Virus record (IMG/VR): IMGVR_UViG_3300008258_000005
Location: 1 to 62,854 of that record
Origin: a virus
Direction: 5' to 3' (one strand)
DNA length: 62,854 bases
The notes under the pieces were generated by a model. The model was not told the origin of the DNA. It was given only the letters and a program-made list of their open reading frames with translations, and made no database searches. A program made the translations under genes and the position numbers. Within the stretch, counting starts at the first letter, position 1, and the number at the start of each line of letters is the position of its first letter. Below, in pieces: positions 28,036 through 37,510 of this stretch.

Positions 28036-29565
28036 TTAGAGGCGTGGGTATTCTTTAATGATTACAGTTCTGGTTGGATCTTCCAAGAAGACACCACAGA
28101 AGTCTTTCATGATGTAAGTGCTATAAGGATCTTTGTTAGCAATTACGGTTTGTTGGCTTCCGAATCCTACTGAACCTGGGATGTACTGGTAGTACATGTT
28201 AGGACGAGTAGACAACTTAACCTCACGGATACCTGAATCTTCTTGACCAGATACGTCAAGTACGATAAAGATTGGAGGAGTTTTCTTATTAGGTCCCAAT
28301 TCCAAGAAAGTAGCATGCATGTTCAACTGTTCCAATTCTACGAACTCAACAGGACCAGTTTCGGTAGTCATGTAGTGGTCAAATTGGAAAGCATAACCTT
28401 GCTTCAAGCGATCTTTACCATCCATGAACTTATCAGCGTTAACCATAAAGTTCGCACTGTTGAAGTCTTTTTTGATAGCAGAAGAAGCCAACTCCATACC
28501 TGCACGGTTGGTGTAAACTTTTACTTTACGATCAGCAATCAATACACGGTTGTAGAACAAGTCACCAATTGCAGTACGAATCAAGTTCAAAGAGAATTGA
28601 CCACGATCGTATTGGATAATGTTACCCAAGTGCAATTGCTGCCACAAACCTTGCTTCATACGAGTAGAGCGACCTCTTTCGTCTTTAGCTTGACCTTGGC
28701 GACCCCACATCAACATGTTTGCTTTCATGCGCATCATTTCCATACGCAACAAACGAGATACAGTTGGTTCCCAACCTACGATCTTTGTCTTCTCTGCTTC
28801 AGCAGTAGGATCAGTCAAAGTGTAGTAAGTCAAGTCCATAGGATTACCAGTAGCGTCAGTTTGCATACCAAGTTTAGTAGCATCAGCCCAGTCAGTGATA
28901 GTGTGTTCAACACCATATTGACTCAATACGTCAGCCATAACTTCCAAGTGACCATCGAACAATCCCAAGCTAGAGAATGAAGTGGTGTACTCACCCAATA
29001 CGTTACCTACTTTGAAGTACTCAGTACCTACAACCAAGAAACGTTGGTTAACGAAGTCAGTGCTACTAGCGGCAACGGCACGGCAACGGTATTTGAAACC
29101 ATTTTGGTAACGCTCAGGCTCAGATACGATTTGTACCAAAGTCTCTTGCTCATAACGGTGTGCGCTGATGATATCGTTTACAACAAAACCTTGTTTGTCA
29201 AATACGATTTCGAACTCTTGACCATCAATACCAGGTTTTGCAACAGTTGTAGCAAAGTTGGCAATGATTTTTGGAAGTTCAGCACGCTTCTTGATTTTGT
29301 AAGTGAAGACACCATTAGGGTCGTTAACCATAAATGGCTTACCGTTCTTCATCACAAGATCCAACAAATCGTTAGAATACAAGCGAGTGTCAGTGAACAG
29401 ACGCAACATAACTTTGTCATACTGGTCTGGTTTAGTTTTCAACATTGACTCGACAAAGTTTTTGTCGGTCAACTTACCCAAACTATTCTTAGAATAGTAA
29501 GAGCTGGTAACGTGCGCATTAGCTATAACGCGACCGTTAACTCTGGTAATGGATTGATTAGGCAT
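28036..29565 (-). CDS. Major capsid protein (HK97-type, crAss-like)
   Basis: This 509-residue protein directly follows the acidic scaffold gene and lies two genes after the portal. Length matches the roughly 490-510 residues of crAss-like major capsid proteins. Features include a charged N-arm, a long helix rich in Arg/Met ('SRLLRMEMMRMKANMLMWGR', near 270-290), a central beta region and a basic-rich P-domain. Codon use favours C-ending codons, fitting very high expression. No internal stop or delta domain is obvious; the scaffold is a separate gene. I am confident of the role from order and length, though no fold search was run. Confidence 0.85.
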   Translation of the reverse strand: MPNQSITRVNGRVIANAHVTSSYYSKNSLGKLTDKNFVESMLKTKPDQYDKVMLRLFTDTRLYSNDLLDLVMKNGKPFMVNDPNGVFTYKIKKRAELPKIIANFATTVAKPGIDGQEFEIVFDKQGFVVNDIISAHRYEQETLVQIVSEPERYQNGFKYRCRAVAASSTDFVNQRFLVVGTEYFKVGNVLGEYTTSFSSLGLFDGHLEVMADVLSQYGVEHTITDWADATKLGMQTDATGNPMDLTYYTLTDPTAEAEKTKIVGWEPTVSRLLRMEMMRMKANMLMWGRQGQAKDERGRSTRMKQGLWQQLHLGNIIQYDRGQFSLNLIRTAIGDLFYNRVLIADRKVKVYTNRAGMELASSAIKKDFNSANFMVNADKFMDGKDRLKQGYAFQFDHYMTTETGPVEFVELEQLNMHATFLELGPNKKTPPIFIVLDVSGQEDSGIREVKLSTRPNMYYQYIPGSVGFGSQQTVIANKDPYSTYIMKDFCGVFLEDPTRTVIIKEYPRL

Positions 29566-29594
29566 TTTATTTTTAGTTTATGTGTGCTTATATT

Positions 29595-30806
29595 TTATCT
29601 ACCGAAGAAATTACTAAAGAGTTGGGTCTCTTTTCTAGGTTCTCCTTTAGGTCCTTTTTTAGACTTTTTTTGCAGTTCTTGGAAAATTGAGTTAGTCTCC
29701 TCACTTACACCTTTCTTCTTAACTGGAGCTAGGTCTAAGTTAGATTGAACTAACCTTGCTACTGCTAGAAACTTTTGAGGATCTTCTTGACGCATCTTTG
29801 CCAAGGTAAACTCAAACTCGCTAATCTTTTGACCGTTAGGTAACTGATAACTTTTGTTAGTTACATAGTCAAATAAGTTAGCTGCTTCATTCTGATTGAT
29901 AGGGAAGCCGTTAATATCTCCTGTCTTGATTGCACCTTCCAAAGTTTTAATGTAAGATTCTTGTCTTGCATTTTCTCTTTCTTGTGCTTCTCTTTGTTTC
30001 TGAGCACTTTGTTCTGCTAACACTTCTCTCTCTTGTCTACTACGTTCAAGTAATTTTACGTAGTACTTTTCTGAGAAGTTCTCAAGTTTATTAGTCTTGA
30101 CAGCATATTCAAGTTGTTCATCAATCTCATCTTGGTCTAAACCAGTGCGAGAAAGATACTCACGGAAGATAGCTTCTTGGTTCTGAGGATTAGTCAAGTC
30201 AACATTTTCAAGTGCAACTTGTTCGTTGAACTTAGAAAGGTATTGTTGTACAGGGACTTTATTAATGAAAAGGTCTTTCACCAATTCAAGTCCTTCTGGA
30301 CCATAAGCCTCAGTAGCAATTTCCTCTAGTTGTTTCCACGCTTTGTTCTCAACGGTAGCAGACATCATTTCAAGGAAACTTTCTTCAGTCCATTCTACTT
30401 GGTCAGGATCAATTTCCTCACCTAAATCAAAATGTCCTGACTTCAGCAATCCTTTACCAAAAGCTTCGTAGTAGTTAATGTCGTCAGAATCATCTTCTAA
30501 GTCATCATCTTCTAGCTCTTGGTTGCCTGCAGACTTGTTGTCATCGTCTTCTTCTTCCTCTTCTTCTTCATTAGGAGTAGAGGCTGGAGGAGTGGCAGGA
30601 GTTGCAGGAGCCGTTGGTTTTTTACCTTGTCCTCCCATAGGAAGGTCATCGTCTTCTAAGTCCATCTTCTCGCCACCCAAAATATCAGGGGCAAGATTAG
30701 CGTTGGGATCAAACTGGGGATCCTCTAGGGGATCATCAGTAGCAAAATTTTCAAAGAACTCTAGGTTGTCTAAACCTAATTGGTCGTCGTTTGGGTTGTT
30801 ATTCAT
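29595..30806 (-). CDS. Capsid scaffolding protein
   Basis: This 403-residue protein has an extremely acidic N-terminal third: runs of Glu and Asp (residues about 75-110), Pro/Ala-rich linkers, then a Gln/Glu/Arg coiled coil (about 250-290) and a basic C-terminus ending in 'LFSNFFGR'. An acidic, helical protein with a basic capsid-binding tail directly before the capsid gene is the classic scaffold arrangement. The protease that might remove it is not evident in the neighbourhood. A promoter lies 30 nt upstream, so scaffold and capsid likely share a strong transcript. Confidence 0.8.
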   Translation of the reverse strand: MNNNPNDDQLGLDNLEFFENFATDDPLEDPQFDPNANLAPDILGGEKMDLEDDDLPMGGQGKKPTAPATPATPPASTPNEEEEEEEDDDNKSAGNQELEDDDLEDDSDDINYYEAFGKGLLKSGHFDLGEEIDPDQVEWTEESFLEMMSATVENKAWKQLEEIATEAYGPEGLELVKDLFINKVPVQQYLSKFNEQVALENVDLTNPQNQEAIFREYLSRTGLDQDEIDEQLEYAVKTNKLENFSEKYYVKLLERSRQEREVLAEQSAQKQREAQERENARQESYIKTLEGAIKTGDINGFPINQNEAANLFDYVTNKSYQLPNGQKISEFEFTLAKMRQEDPQKFLAVARLVQSNLDLAPVKKKGVSEETNSIFQELQKKSKKGPKGEPRKETQLFSNFFGR

Positions 30807-30835
30807 GACAATTAGTTGGTTGGTTTGTCTGTTTT

Positions 30836-30865
30836 CAAAGTTAACCTATTAAAAAATTAACACAA
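30836..30865 (-). promoter_or_regulatory. Bacteroidota-type promoter for scaffold and capsid
   Basis: TAACTTTG (30843-30836) is preceded at exactly 19 nt by TTG (30865-30863) on the minus strand. An 8-bp inverted repeat AACCTATT/AATAGGTT (about 30844-30871) overlaps the spacer and could be an operator or the tail of the portal transcript. Confidence 0.7.
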
Positions 30866-30910
30866 TAGGTTAAAAAAAGTGAGTGTGTAAATATAGATAA
30901 AGTGAAATTC

Positions 30911-33361
30911 TTATTTCTTCTTATCGTATTTATTCTTGTTTTGCTTAGCTATTTGCAGCTTAGTATCGATGTCTTTTTCCTTTAAATCTAACTCTCTACT
31001 CTTAAGACTAACTTGGTCAGCATTCTTAAGTTGCTCAAATCGCATCTTAGATTGTTCCTTAGCCAAGTTAGCTTGTTGTATCAATAGAGGAGTCAAATCT
31101 TTGTCTTGTGAGAAAGAAGATTCGTTAGCAATACCACGCAGACGCTCTACGTCAAGTCTGTTCTGACGGTCGAGTTCTTTGTTCATATCCTCACGTTGTG
31201 CATCTTGTTGTTTTTGTTCAGCATCTGCAGCAAGTTTAGTTTGGAATTGTTGTTGTTGCATTTCCATCTGTTGTTGCTGTTGTGCCATTTGCTGTTGTTG
31301 CAATTGAGCTTTACGTTCTTGTACGCCTTCTAATACGTGACGAAGTGAACGTTCTGAGGCAGCGGTGTACAGGTCAAAAATCTCAATCAACTCTGCACCA
31401 TTCTGAAGTGCGGGTTGAGCCAACGAACGCAACTGTTCAAGTGTTACTCTATCCTCAGCGTATGATGTCACAAATACAAACAACTCACGGAGTAACTCAT
31501 TCTTAGTTATACGTAAGAATACAGTTTCCAATTCTGAGTTTAAGTAGTTCAAAGTAGAGGTAGGCTTTTGCAATTCTGTATACTGAGCCATCTCCAACAT
31601 TGTTTGATATACTTGTTGCATTACGTTATCATGCCAAGCAAACCATGTTTCTGTTTGAGAGAATGATTGAGTAAGTCCTTCTTTAGTAGCAGTAGCCGTC
31701 TCAGAGGGAGTTACTGAACCTAGACGCTGGCGAGTTACACCAATAAGTTCGTATGCCTCTGTACGGAGAGCTTGTGCCAATTGGATACGAGATTGAATTT
31801 CTGCAGTTCTAGTCAAGTCTACACGAGACATTTGGTTGAACTGAACAGCTCCACCAGTATTCTCTGGAGATGTATCAATAAACAAAGTACCACGATTCTT
31901 GGCATTCCAAAGCATTGTCTCAATTGGATCTTGAGAATCTTTCTTAGGCACTACTTTTAAGTCACCCAAGAATACCACACCAATCTCTTTCTCAAGTAAC
32001 TCCCACAACTGGTTCATACAAATGTTGTAAAGAACTTGGTAAGGCTTAAGAAGATCAAGCAAGGATTTGCCTTGCGTATTACGAGTAGTGTTTACAATAC
32101 CTACAATTGGAGGAGTTTGGCTATACTCTAGAGGCTCTACATCAATGTAGATGTCAGCACCAATCTTAATACCCTTCCACCATTCGTTAATCCACAACTC
32201 ATCTAGAGCAATATCGCCCATAGTTTTATCGTACTTGTAGTCTTCACTTACAAATTGTTCTTGAAGGTATCCTTGTTCGTCTATGTACTGACGCTTATAT
32301 ATCTTCTTTTTAGACTGCCAGTAACAAGTAACTACTGTGTAGGCGTGTTGAGAGTTGAACGAGAATACGTTGTGGTCAATACCTCCATTGGCAAAGTCAC
32401 CCACGTTCTCAAATGTCAACTGCCACAATGGGTCATTAGGGTCTGGAAGTGCAGGAGACAATGGAGAATATTCGTTGTTACGAAGATTCTGTAAAGAACG
32501 ACTATTCAAGTGCTTAACTTCTTCACCAGAAAGATTATATCTCTCTACTATTTCAGACATAGAAAGAACTTCAATAGTACCTAAAGCCCAACAATCAGTA
32601 GTATACATAGCATTACGATTAGCTAAGTACCATACGTTAGATGGGTTTTCTACTTTGTAGTTAAATCCGATTCTTGAATTGTCTGGGTAGAAGTGGTGAA
32701 ACTCTTGTCCTGTAATCAAGAAATCTAAGAAACCTTGACTAGACTTTTCTTTTAAACGGAAACTATACTTAAGTGCATTAAGTACTTTGTTGCCCCACTC
32801 TTCGGCAGTAGAAGTGTAGTCCAAGATTTTGTTTTGAATCTCAGCCATCATCTCTTCTTGAATCTGCTGTAACTGTTCTTCAGGTACTCCTTCTAAACGA
32901 GCCATCATTTTATTCATGAAGAACTCTTTAATTAAGTCAGTACGGAAGTCAATGTTCTCATCTACACTCGCATCGTCAACAGCTTTGACCTTATACTTAA
33001 ATGGTCTGTTAATTAACTCACCCTTTAATTGATTGATAGGTGGGTTGACTATTGGATAATGCTTAAGATGCTGAGGAATTTCTGGCTCTTGATCAGGAGT
33101 ATCTGAAAGGTAACTAATAATTTCTTGTATCTGGGGCTCATTGGTGTAATCATCAAAGTTAAACTCTCCGTTAAATAGACGGTAGTTTTTTCTGAATTTT
33201 ATGTTTTGTCGGTACTGGGCAAATGCAATATTTGCAAAGTAGTCAAGGGTAGATTTAATCCACTGAGGCTTTTGTTTCTTGGCTGCAGAAACAAATTGCT
33301 CTGGATAAAAGTATGCGTGATTCAGTGCATCAGTGTACTCTTTGAGTGCTTCTATGATCAT
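30911..33361 (-). CDS. Portal protein
   Basis: This 816-residue protein lies between terminase and scaffold genes, the standard portal position, and its length is typical of crAss-like portals. The N-terminal half is mixed alpha/beta with many Tyr/Trp; the C-terminal part (about 650-780) is a long Gln/Glu/Lys-rich coiled coil with poly-Gln stretches, consistent with the barrel helix and crown seen in podophage portals. It would form the dodecameric DNA channel at one capsid vertex. A 99-nt gap separates it from terminase. Alternative identity is unlikely. Confidence 0.88.
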   Translation of the reverse strand: MIIEALKEYTDALNHAYFYPEQFVSAAKKQKPQWIKSTLDYFANIAFAQYRQNIKFRKNYRLFNGEFNFDDYTNEPQIQEIISYLSDTPDQEPEIPQHLKHYPIVNPPINQLKGELINRPFKYKVKAVDDASVDENIDFRTDLIKEFFMNKMMARLEGVPEEQLQQIQEEMMAEIQNKILDYTSTAEEWGNKVLNALKYSFRLKEKSSQGFLDFLITGQEFHHFYPDNSRIGFNYKVENPSNVWYLANRNAMYTTDCWALGTIEVLSMSEIVERYNLSGEEVKHLNSRSLQNLRNNEYSPLSPALPDPNDPLWQLTFENVGDFANGGIDHNVFSFNSQHAYTVVTCYWQSKKKIYKRQYIDEQGYLQEQFVSEDYKYDKTMGDIALDELWINEWWKGIKIGADIYIDVEPLEYSQTPPIVGIVNTTRNTQGKSLLDLLKPYQVLYNICMNQLWELLEKEIGVVFLGDLKVVPKKDSQDPIETMLWNAKNRGTLFIDTSPENTGGAVQFNQMSRVDLTRTAEIQSRIQLAQALRTEAYELIGVTRQRLGSVTPSETATATKEGLTQSFSQTETWFAWHDNVMQQVYQTMLEMAQYTELQKPTSTLNYLNSELETVFLRITKNELLRELFVFVTSYAEDRVTLEQLRSLAQPALQNGAELIEIFDLYTAASERSLRHVLEGVQERKAQLQQQQMAQQQQQMEMQQQQFQTKLAADAEQKQQDAQREDMNKELDRQNRLDVERLRGIANESSFSQDKDLTPLLIQQANLAKEQSKMRFEQLKNADQVSLKSRELDLKEKDIDTKLQIAKQNKNKYDKKK

Positions 33362-33460
33362 AACAATGGATGTTAATGTATTAACTTATAAAGTATAACT
33401 AGCGGTAAAAATAATACCAAATCTTAATTTTGATACCCAAAATTTTAAAATAAGTGTAGT

Positions 33461-35461
33461 TTAATACCTAAAAGGGCTTCTTGTTGTCCTGAAAAGTTGT
33501 TTTGATTTCATGGATTTAAAGTACTCTTGCATGCGAGAATCCTGTGTAGAAGATACTATTACTGATTTGCTGTTTAAGGATTTTGCCATAGCAAGAGTAA
33601 GGCCAAAAGAAATAACTCGGTCGACGTTTAATTTGGGAGTAAACTTAATTAATTCTTTAAGCAGTAGAGGGTCAAGTATTCTAGTAACTCCTAATCTTTC
33701 TTTTACGACGTTACCCTCTGCATCTGTCTCTCTTTCTATAACTTCTGTGATGTATTCTATAATCAGTGAGTTCAAGTAATCTTTAATATCACTGGTCATA
33801 TGTATTCCATACTCACGATTTACTGCACTACTAGGGTGGATGTCATTTAAGAATGAGGGTGTGCGTTCTAAGAAAAAAGCAGATTCGTTCTTTTCAATAC
33901 AATGCTGAATGAATCCCATATCCATGTTTTCACAAAGTGTCTTAGCGTTATAGTACTTCAATAACATCTTTGTCATCTCATACCACTGTTCAATCTTTTT
34001 AGGACGACCTGTGTACGCTGCTACTACTATGTTCTGCCACCCTTCCCCTGCAATATCATGCACACGTTTGTAAATATAAGTAGAGCCTAAAGAGGTTGAG
34101 TATTTAGCTTGTGACTGTTTATATGGGTCAGTTCCTGCCGTATAAAGACCATAGGGTGCCCCTAGTATAGGATACTCCCAAATCTGAACTGCACCTTCTA
34201 AGTTATCTGTTGGTTTAGAAGGAAAGTTTTGAACTGGTTTCTTATCTGTAAACTTATGACCAATGCTTCCATCTGACTTCTGCACTAGTTCTACGTAATC
34301 TGGATTTGCATCTAGTGATGTAATCTTTTGCAATTGTTCCTGAAGAAGATCCACAGGAAAGATGTTTTGCGAAAGTTCTAGGAAACATTCTTCGTGTGTC
34401 AGAGGATAATACATTACCTCCTTCAAGTATGCTTCTAGACCACTAGATTTCTTAATTTGTTCTCTAGACTTTAAGATTAATTCTTTTCCTTTGTCTTCAT
34501 CAGATACCCAAATTGTTATATCGTCTAATTCCGATGGTTCCGCATTCTCTAAGTAAAGTCCAAGAGATTTTGGTTCTTTTGGTACCTTCAAAGATTTAGT
34601 TCCTGGGATAAACAAACCATAGGATTTGCCAGAGTCAAGTGACTCTACAGGAAGAAAATTGTATGCTTCAGGGTTATTGAAAAGCTCTTCCAAATCCCCT
34701 GCCTTTGTCATATCTCCCGAAGTCCCAATGACAAAAGGAGAACAACGCCATCCATATGGACTGTCAAAACAAGGAGTAGTTGCCGCCAAACAATTGAGAA
34801 TCTTTCCTTTTCCTCCTTCTTCCAACATAAAAGAAGATAGAGTAAGACCAGCAGCTGCTTCCGTATTGTTGCCTTCGTCAAAGTTTCGGATGTGAAATTT
34901 AGACCATTCATGTCTTACGTTTTGTTTGTCTTTGTATCCAAGAGTTACTTGTCTCTTCCAATCATCTTCAATACGGGGAAACTTAAAGTATTCTGGAAGA
35001 TTACGTAAACCTAAGTCTACGTACTCTGTTATAATTTTTAAGTCAGGCCCATTCAAAGCAGAGATAAGATTGTCGCTACCTTTTTGGGTTACTGCTTTAT
35101 GGGTCATATACGAGGAAGTCAATACTGACTTAGAGATACGTCGTGAACCTACCATCACAACTCCCTTCTTTCCGTCAGGATGATTTTCTGCTCTATTGAT
35201 AGTTTCATCGACAGCCAAGTAAGTATCCCATAACTGAGGGCGATCTAACTTACGAACTTGTCTTTTGCCTACCATTGTATCTACATAAATAGACCAGTAA
35301 TTTAAATGCCAATAGATAAAAGGAGAAAAGTGAAACCCATTAATGGTAATACCCTCTGTAATCTTTTTATCTTCTGCTTCCCAAAAAGAAACATATTCTG
35401 ACGATTCCTTATCAGGAACAGACTTCATATTGACAAAAAACTCTGGACTATCTAAATGCAT
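33461..35461 (-). CDS. Terminase large subunit
   Basis: This 666-residue packaging motor has an ATPase domain with 'GSRRISKSVLTSS' as the (deviant) Walker A near residue 105, 'SSFMLEEGGKGK' as Walker B near 210, and a coupling 'GTSGD' near 248. The C-terminal nuclease part shows acidic residues in 'YTAGTDPYKQ' (about 435), 'ENMDMGF' (about 515) and 'NVDRVISFGLTLAMAK' (about 615), as expected for the RNase-H-like fold. It cuts and pumps phage DNA into the procapsid through the portal. It starts one base from the 105-residue gene's stop. The identification is firm. Confidence 0.93.
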   Translation of the reverse strand: MHLDSPEFFVNMKSVPDKESSEYVSFWEAEDKKITEGITINGFHFSPFIYWHLNYWSIYVDTMVGKRQVRKLDRPQLWDTYLAVDETINRAENHPDGKKGVVMVGSRRISKSVLTSSYMTHKAVTQKGSDNLISALNGPDLKIITEYVDLGLRNLPEYFKFPRIEDDWKRQVTLGYKDKQNVRHEWSKFHIRNFDEGNNTEAAAGLTLSSFMLEEGGKGKILNCLAATTPCFDSPYGWRCSPFVIGTSGDMTKAGDLEELFNNPEAYNFLPVESLDSGKSYGLFIPGTKSLKVPKEPKSLGLYLENAEPSELDDITIWVSDEDKGKELILKSREQIKKSSGLEAYLKEVMYYPLTHEECFLELSQNIFPVDLLQEQLQKITSLDANPDYVELVQKSDGSIGHKFTDKKPVQNFPSKPTDNLEGAVQIWEYPILGAPYGLYTAGTDPYKQSQAKYSTSLGSTYIYKRVHDIAGEGWQNIVVAAYTGRPKKIEQWYEMTKMLLKYYNAKTLCENMDMGFIQHCIEKNESAFFLERTPSFLNDIHPSSAVNREYGIHMTSDIKDYLNSLIIEYITEVIERETDAEGNVVKERLGVTRILDPLLLKELIKFTPKLNVDRVISFGLTLAMAKSLNSKSVIVSSTQDSRMQEYFKSMKSKQLFRTTRSPFRY

Positions 35462-35462
35462 A

Positions 35463-35780
35463 TTACATAAATTTACTCATCTTGCCATTAACTTCTTGAG
35501 AACCACGTATCTCAAGTTTGGCTTCTTCTTTCTCACGAAGTTTATCTACCACATCTAAAAGAGCAAGATACTCTTTCATGGTATCACGTATTGATTTAAT
35601 CTGTTGTTCAATAGAAGCAATTACCATAGGAATAGAACCACCTTTAGAAGTTGGTTTCCATTCTACTCGGTCTTTTAAAGAATGTAGTGGATTTGAATCC
35701 ACATACTGTCTCCATTCTCTAAGTTTCTCCTCTGCCCACTCTAGTTCAGCTGAGATGTAAGATTGTTTTTTCTGTGCCAT
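35463..35780 (-). CDS. Coiled-coil protein before terminase, candidate small terminase subunit
   Basis: This 105-residue helical protein has charged N-terminal and C-terminal coiled coils and a basic tail. It sits one base upstream of the large terminase, where small terminase subunits are usually found. No helix-turn-helix is clear, so the small-terminase reading rests on position only. An unrelated conserved crAss-like protein is equally possible. Confidence 0.6.
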   Translation of the reverse strand: MAQKKQSYISAELEWAEEKLREWRQYVDSNPLHSLKDRVEWKPTSKGGSIPMVIASIEQQIKSIRDTMKEYLALLDVVDKLREKEEAKLEIRGSQEVNGKMSKFM

Positions 35781-35781
35781 A

Positions 35782-35985
35782 CTAAAGCGATTCGTATTTT
35801 TCTATAAACTCGTCTTCAGGCATGACTGCAAAGTCTTCCAGTACACGAGCATAAAAATCTTCATTCCTTCCTGTTTTACCATAGGAGTAACCTGCTTTCC
35901 AAAAGACTTTAGTTACTAGAAATAACTTGTCTTGGAAAGTAGGTTTACTCTCAGGTTTTAAACGGTTGGTTGGTTGTTTTGTCAT
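35782..35985 (-). CDS. Small conserved protein (67 aa)
   Basis: This 67-residue protein has a basic, disordered N-terminus and a helical C-terminus with 'FYARVLEDFAVMPEDEFIEK'. It lies one base before the coiled-coil gene and three bases after the Cys-motif gene, in an evident operon with terminase. No family recognised; expected to be late expressed. Confidence 0.6.
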   Translation of the reverse strand: MTKQPTNRLKPESKPTFQDKLFLVTKVFWKAGYSYGKTGRNEDFYARVLEDFAVMPEDEFIEKYESL

Positions 35986-35988
35986 TGG

Positions 35989-36147
35989 TTAAGCTTTAAT
36001 CTCTTGTAGCTTACTATCTGCTGGCATATAGTAAACTTCAACTCCGCACTTAGTGCCTTTGTTTCCTCCGCAACCGTTAAGGATACGGAAAGCTTTCTTA
36101 AGGTTTTCTACCTTGTTAGCTCTTGATTTGATTGATGGTTTTTTCAT
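35989..36147 (-). CDS. Small basic Cys-motif protein (52 aa)
   Basis: The ATG at 36147 ('MKKPSIKSRANKVENLKKAF') gives 52 residues and does not overlap the upstream gene. An ORF from 36216 would add 23 residues and overlap it by 58 nt, so I chose the shorter start. The protein is basic with 'NGCGGNKGTKCG', possibly a metal- or disulfide-binding knuckle. Function unknown. Confidence 0.55.
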   Translation of the reverse strand: MKKPSIKSRANKVENLKKAFRILNGCGGNKGTKCGVEVYYMPADSKLQEIKA

Positions 36148-36158
36148 ATTAGTAGGTG

Positions 36159-36533
36159 TTAAGGTTTTTTGGTCCACTTTAGTTCTTGTTTCTTTTCTGG
36201 ATGTCTTTGGTTCCAAGTTTCTATTCCACAGTTACAACTCAAACAAGATGTTTTAAATTCAATTACACAACCACATAACGCACAGTGTGATTCGGTTCTT
36301 CCAGTAGCGTATGGGACACCCGTGAGTGCCATGTACTCTGGAGATACTCTAGCATTAGTAGAGTTGAAGGGACAAGCGTTACATATGTCCATTCGGTTTG
36401 AGATACGGTTCTGATCATCTTCATTAAGTAAATTGAATTCTTTCAATGTCTTGTTGCTGATCCCCTCGATTATCTTGTCCGCGTTCTTTACTCCCTGCTT
36501 CAGCAGCTTCATGTAGTCTGCAAATGGATTCAT
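36159..36533 (-). CDS. Zinc-ribbon-like conserved phage protein
   Basis: This 124-residue protein has a helical N-terminus and then a cysteine array: 'ICNACPFNS', 'HCALCGCVIEFKTSCLSCNCG'-type pattern (about residues 52-105) giving four Cys pairs, suitable for zinc. I recognise the 'CPFNS' and 'Cys-Gly-Cys ... Lys-Thr' pattern as recurrent in Bacteroidota phage proteins of unknown role. Its first 110 nt overlap the end of the 186-residue gene; the N-terminal helix 'LLKQGVKNADKIIEGISN' looks native, so the overlap seems real. Nucleic-acid binding is a reasonable guess. Confidence 0.65.
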   Translation of the reverse strand: MNPFADYMKLLKQGVKNADKIIEGISNKTLKEFNLLNEDDQNRISNRMDICNACPFNSTNARVSPEYMALTGVPYATGRTESHCALCGCVIEFKTSCLSCNCGIETWNQRHPEKKQELKWTKKP

Positions 36534-36984
36534 ATAGTTTTTCTAATCTGTCTTGGTTAAAGTTAACTAGCCTTTGTCTTTGTTTGTGATACATAGGCTT
36601 ATCAAATATAGGTTCATTTATAAGAATGTCCATCTTCTTCAAACCCTCTTCGTATAGTTTTTTGTAGTTCTCGTAGATAACAGTCATAAAGTTTGCTCTA
36701 CTTTTGGTGTGGTATTTTGGGAACTTTACCATAAACCCAGCCATGTCTATGTACCTTACAATATTATAGTATAGGATATTTGGTATGCATGCAGGATTAG
36801 CTCTTAAGCGTCCTAAGCCTTTGAGGTAGACTTGTTTGGTCTCGGTCTTCTTTAGGGATTCTACGATTTCTCCTAAATACCAAGAATAAACTTCATCTAC
36901 CTCTGAGCTAGTGCACTTTAACTCTTTGGCTGCCGTACTATACAATCCAAATACCTTGAGTTCTATTTGAAGGTCTTTTCTCAT
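36424..36984 (-). CDS. IHF/HU-like DNA-binding protein
   Basis: This 186-residue protein's first 60 residues follow the IHF/HU pattern: helix 'VDEVYSWYLGEIVESLKK', then 'VYLKGLGRLRAN', where the Gly-Leu-Gly turn marks the start of the beta arm. Crassvirales encode IHF-like subunits, and this lies just ahead of the terminase genes. The remainder is basic and helical. It overlaps the wHTH gene by 4 nt. It could bend DNA for packaging or serve as a head-tail component. The last 35 residues are polar and overlap the next gene. Confidence 0.65.
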   Translation of the reverse strand: MRKDLQIELKVFGLYSTAAKELKCTSSEVDEVYSWYLGEIVESLKKTETKQVYLKGLGRLRANPACIPNILYYNIVRYIDMAGFMVKFPKYHTKSRANFMTVIYENYKKLYEEGLKKMDILINEPIFDKPMYHKQRQRLVNFNQDRLEKLYESICRLHEAAEAGSKERGQDNRGDQQQDIERIQFT

Positions 36985-37361
36985 GCAGGAGTCTGTTCCG
37001 TTATGTTACTTTCTGACAATACAGTTTTTCTTATTTTAGTTTTAGGCTCTAGAGTAAAATAAATGGTTAATGCTGATTGGTTGTCGTTTTCTGGTTTCAA
37101 TTTAGGATTCAAGTTGTTCTTCAACAATAACTGTTGTTTTCTTAACTTGGTGATTGTGTTAGAAATTACTTGGATGCTTGTGTTAAACTTTTCCGCAATC
37201 TCTTTCTTAGTCTCAGAGGTCAATGCTTTTCTGTAACTAGAGTATGCTAAAATTGTTACTGATAAATCAGATAAGCGATAACCTGCTAGCCTCAGCAAGA
37301 CATCAATGTAATCCCTGTGAATTAAAATAGGGTCAGGGTACTTTCGCAAAAGTTTTTTCAT
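36981..37361 (-). CDS. Winged helix-turn-helix regulator-like protein
   Basis: This 126-residue basic protein has 'KKEIAEKFNTSIQVISNTIT' (about 55-75), a clear helix-turn-helix, followed by 'KLRKQQLL' and a short wing. It resembles replication-initiator or MarR-like winged helices found in many phages. It is the first gene behind the promoter at 37392-37421, so it could tune the terminase-portal transcript. DNA binding is well supported; target unknown. Confidence 0.65.
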   Translation of the reverse strand: MKKLLRKYPDPILIHRDYIDVLLRLAGYRLSDLSVTILAYSSYRKALTSETKKEIAEKFNTSIQVISNTITKLRKQQLLLKNNLNPKLKPENDNQSALTIYFTLEPKTKIRKTVLSESNITEQTPA

Positions 37362-37391
37362 AATATGGTTGGTTGTCTGTTACAACTAATG

Positions 37392-37421
37392 CAAATATAC
37401 TATCCTAATATAAAAAGTCAA
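37392..37421 (-). promoter_or_regulatory. Bacteroidota-type promoter for the packaging operon
   Basis: TATATTTG (37399-37392) is preceded at exactly 19 nt by TTG of TTGAC (37421-37419). It is 31 nt ahead of the wHTH gene and should drive the regulator, IHF-like and terminase genes. Confidence 0.8.
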
Positions 37422-37510
37422 GTCTAAAGTTATAACTAAGTAAGTTAAGCTAAAAACTTAACAACTAAAGTTAAGATAAGATTATAACTGGAAACCCCAG
37501 TAAATACGGG

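Noticed and set aside
28243-28980. Plus-strand 245-codon ORF
   Set aside because: It is antisense to the major capsid gene and His/Ser/Thr-rich, as expected of a shadow of biased codons.
30478-30852. Plus-strand Ser-rich ORF
   Set aside because: The poly-Ser run is the antisense of poly-Glu/Asp in the scaffold gene.
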